This document shows positions 13,982-14,077 of a DNA stretch of 14,077 nucleotides, in pieces; within the stretch, counting starts at the first letter, position 1, and every line of letters starts with the position of its first letter. The position numbers and the translations under genes were made by a program. The notes below the pieces were generated by a model. That model did no database searches and was not told the origin of the DNA. It saw nothing but the letters and a program-made list of their open reading frames with translations. The stretch covers positions 1-14,077 of the forward strand of contig CAJUMD010000091.1 in the NCBI GenBank assembly GCA_910587275.1. Direction: 5' to 3'. Source of the DNA: an uncultured Kineothrix sp. (lineage in GTDB: Bacteria > Bacillota > Clostridia > Lachnospirales > Lachnospiraceae).

Positions 13982-14077
13982 CAATCTTGTCCGCAAATTT
14001 CTCTATAGAAATCCTGGTCAATATGAATTGTACCCCTTGTCAAGGACATTTTTGGTTTTTAGTATCCATCATTTTGG

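Noticed and set aside
14030..14077. A TTGACA with TACAAT nearby on the minus strand at the window end, as a possible promoter.
   Set aside because: The spacing (5 bp) is far too short, and TTGACAAGG is part of a small palindrome (CCTTGTCAAGG); no supported gene follows within the window.

Overview
The window reads as an ordinary chromosomal stretch from an anaerobic Firmicute of the Clostridia, most likely a Lachnospiraceae-type organism. The grounds are the gene order of the rimP-nusA-infB operon with nrnA (DHH/DHHA1) between rbfA and truB, the short AR-less NusA core, the rnpM(ylxR)-ylxQ pair, a soluble PocR/MCP-type sensor, and an SH3-NlpC/P60 wall hydrolase. This is inference from protein content; no rRNA or other taxonomic marker is present. 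Every intact gene lies on the minus strand.

Layout, in transcription order from high to low coordinates. (1) 13600-14077 is non-coding. It holds a decayed ORF, one copy (B) of a dispersed repeat, a good sigma-A promoter (13707-13735) and, only about 22 nt after the predicted start of transcription, a strong intrinsic terminator (13651-13678) sitting in front of rimP. (2) 4678-13598 is a tight translation/RNA operon: rimP, nusA, rnpM(ylxR), ylxQ, infB, rbfA, nrnA, truB, ribF. Gaps are short or genes overlap, and I see no internal terminator. It combines 30S maturation (RimP, RbfA), transcription elongation/termination (NusA), RNase P modulation (RnpM), an L7Ae-type RNA-binding protein, initiation factor IF2, nanoRNA/pAp turnover (NrnA), tRNA psi55 (TruB) and FMN/FAD synthesis (RibF). 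A Na+/phosphate-symporter-PhoU fusion (2986-4632) follows at 45 nt and may be the last gene of the unit; the rpsO-pnp pair often found after ribF is absent here. (3) 2413-2985 is intergenic: an AT-rich fragment of a PHP-type (histidinol-phosphatase-like) gene, a second repeat copy (A), a perfect-consensus promoter (TTGACA-N17-TATAAT) and a WalR-like box. (4) 1330-2412 is a secreted SH3-SH3-NlpC/P60 hydrolase with a clean terminator at 1244-1276. (5) 913-1329 contains the terminator, a second hairpin, a promoter and a long leader carrying a 64-nt near-perfect RNA hairpin. (6) 139-912 is a soluble PocR-MCP sensor protein. (7) 44-133 holds a third repeat copy (C), inverted relative to A and B.

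I found no CRISPR array, tRNA, rRNA, intact transposase or defence system. The most interesting signals are regulatory or repetitive: a probable attenuator in the NusA operon leader, three diverged copies of one repeat at transcription-unit borders, a leader hairpin whose imperfections are mostly G-U wobbles on the sense strand only, and a WalR-type box next to a wall-hydrolase promoter. I see no convincing new multi-gene system.
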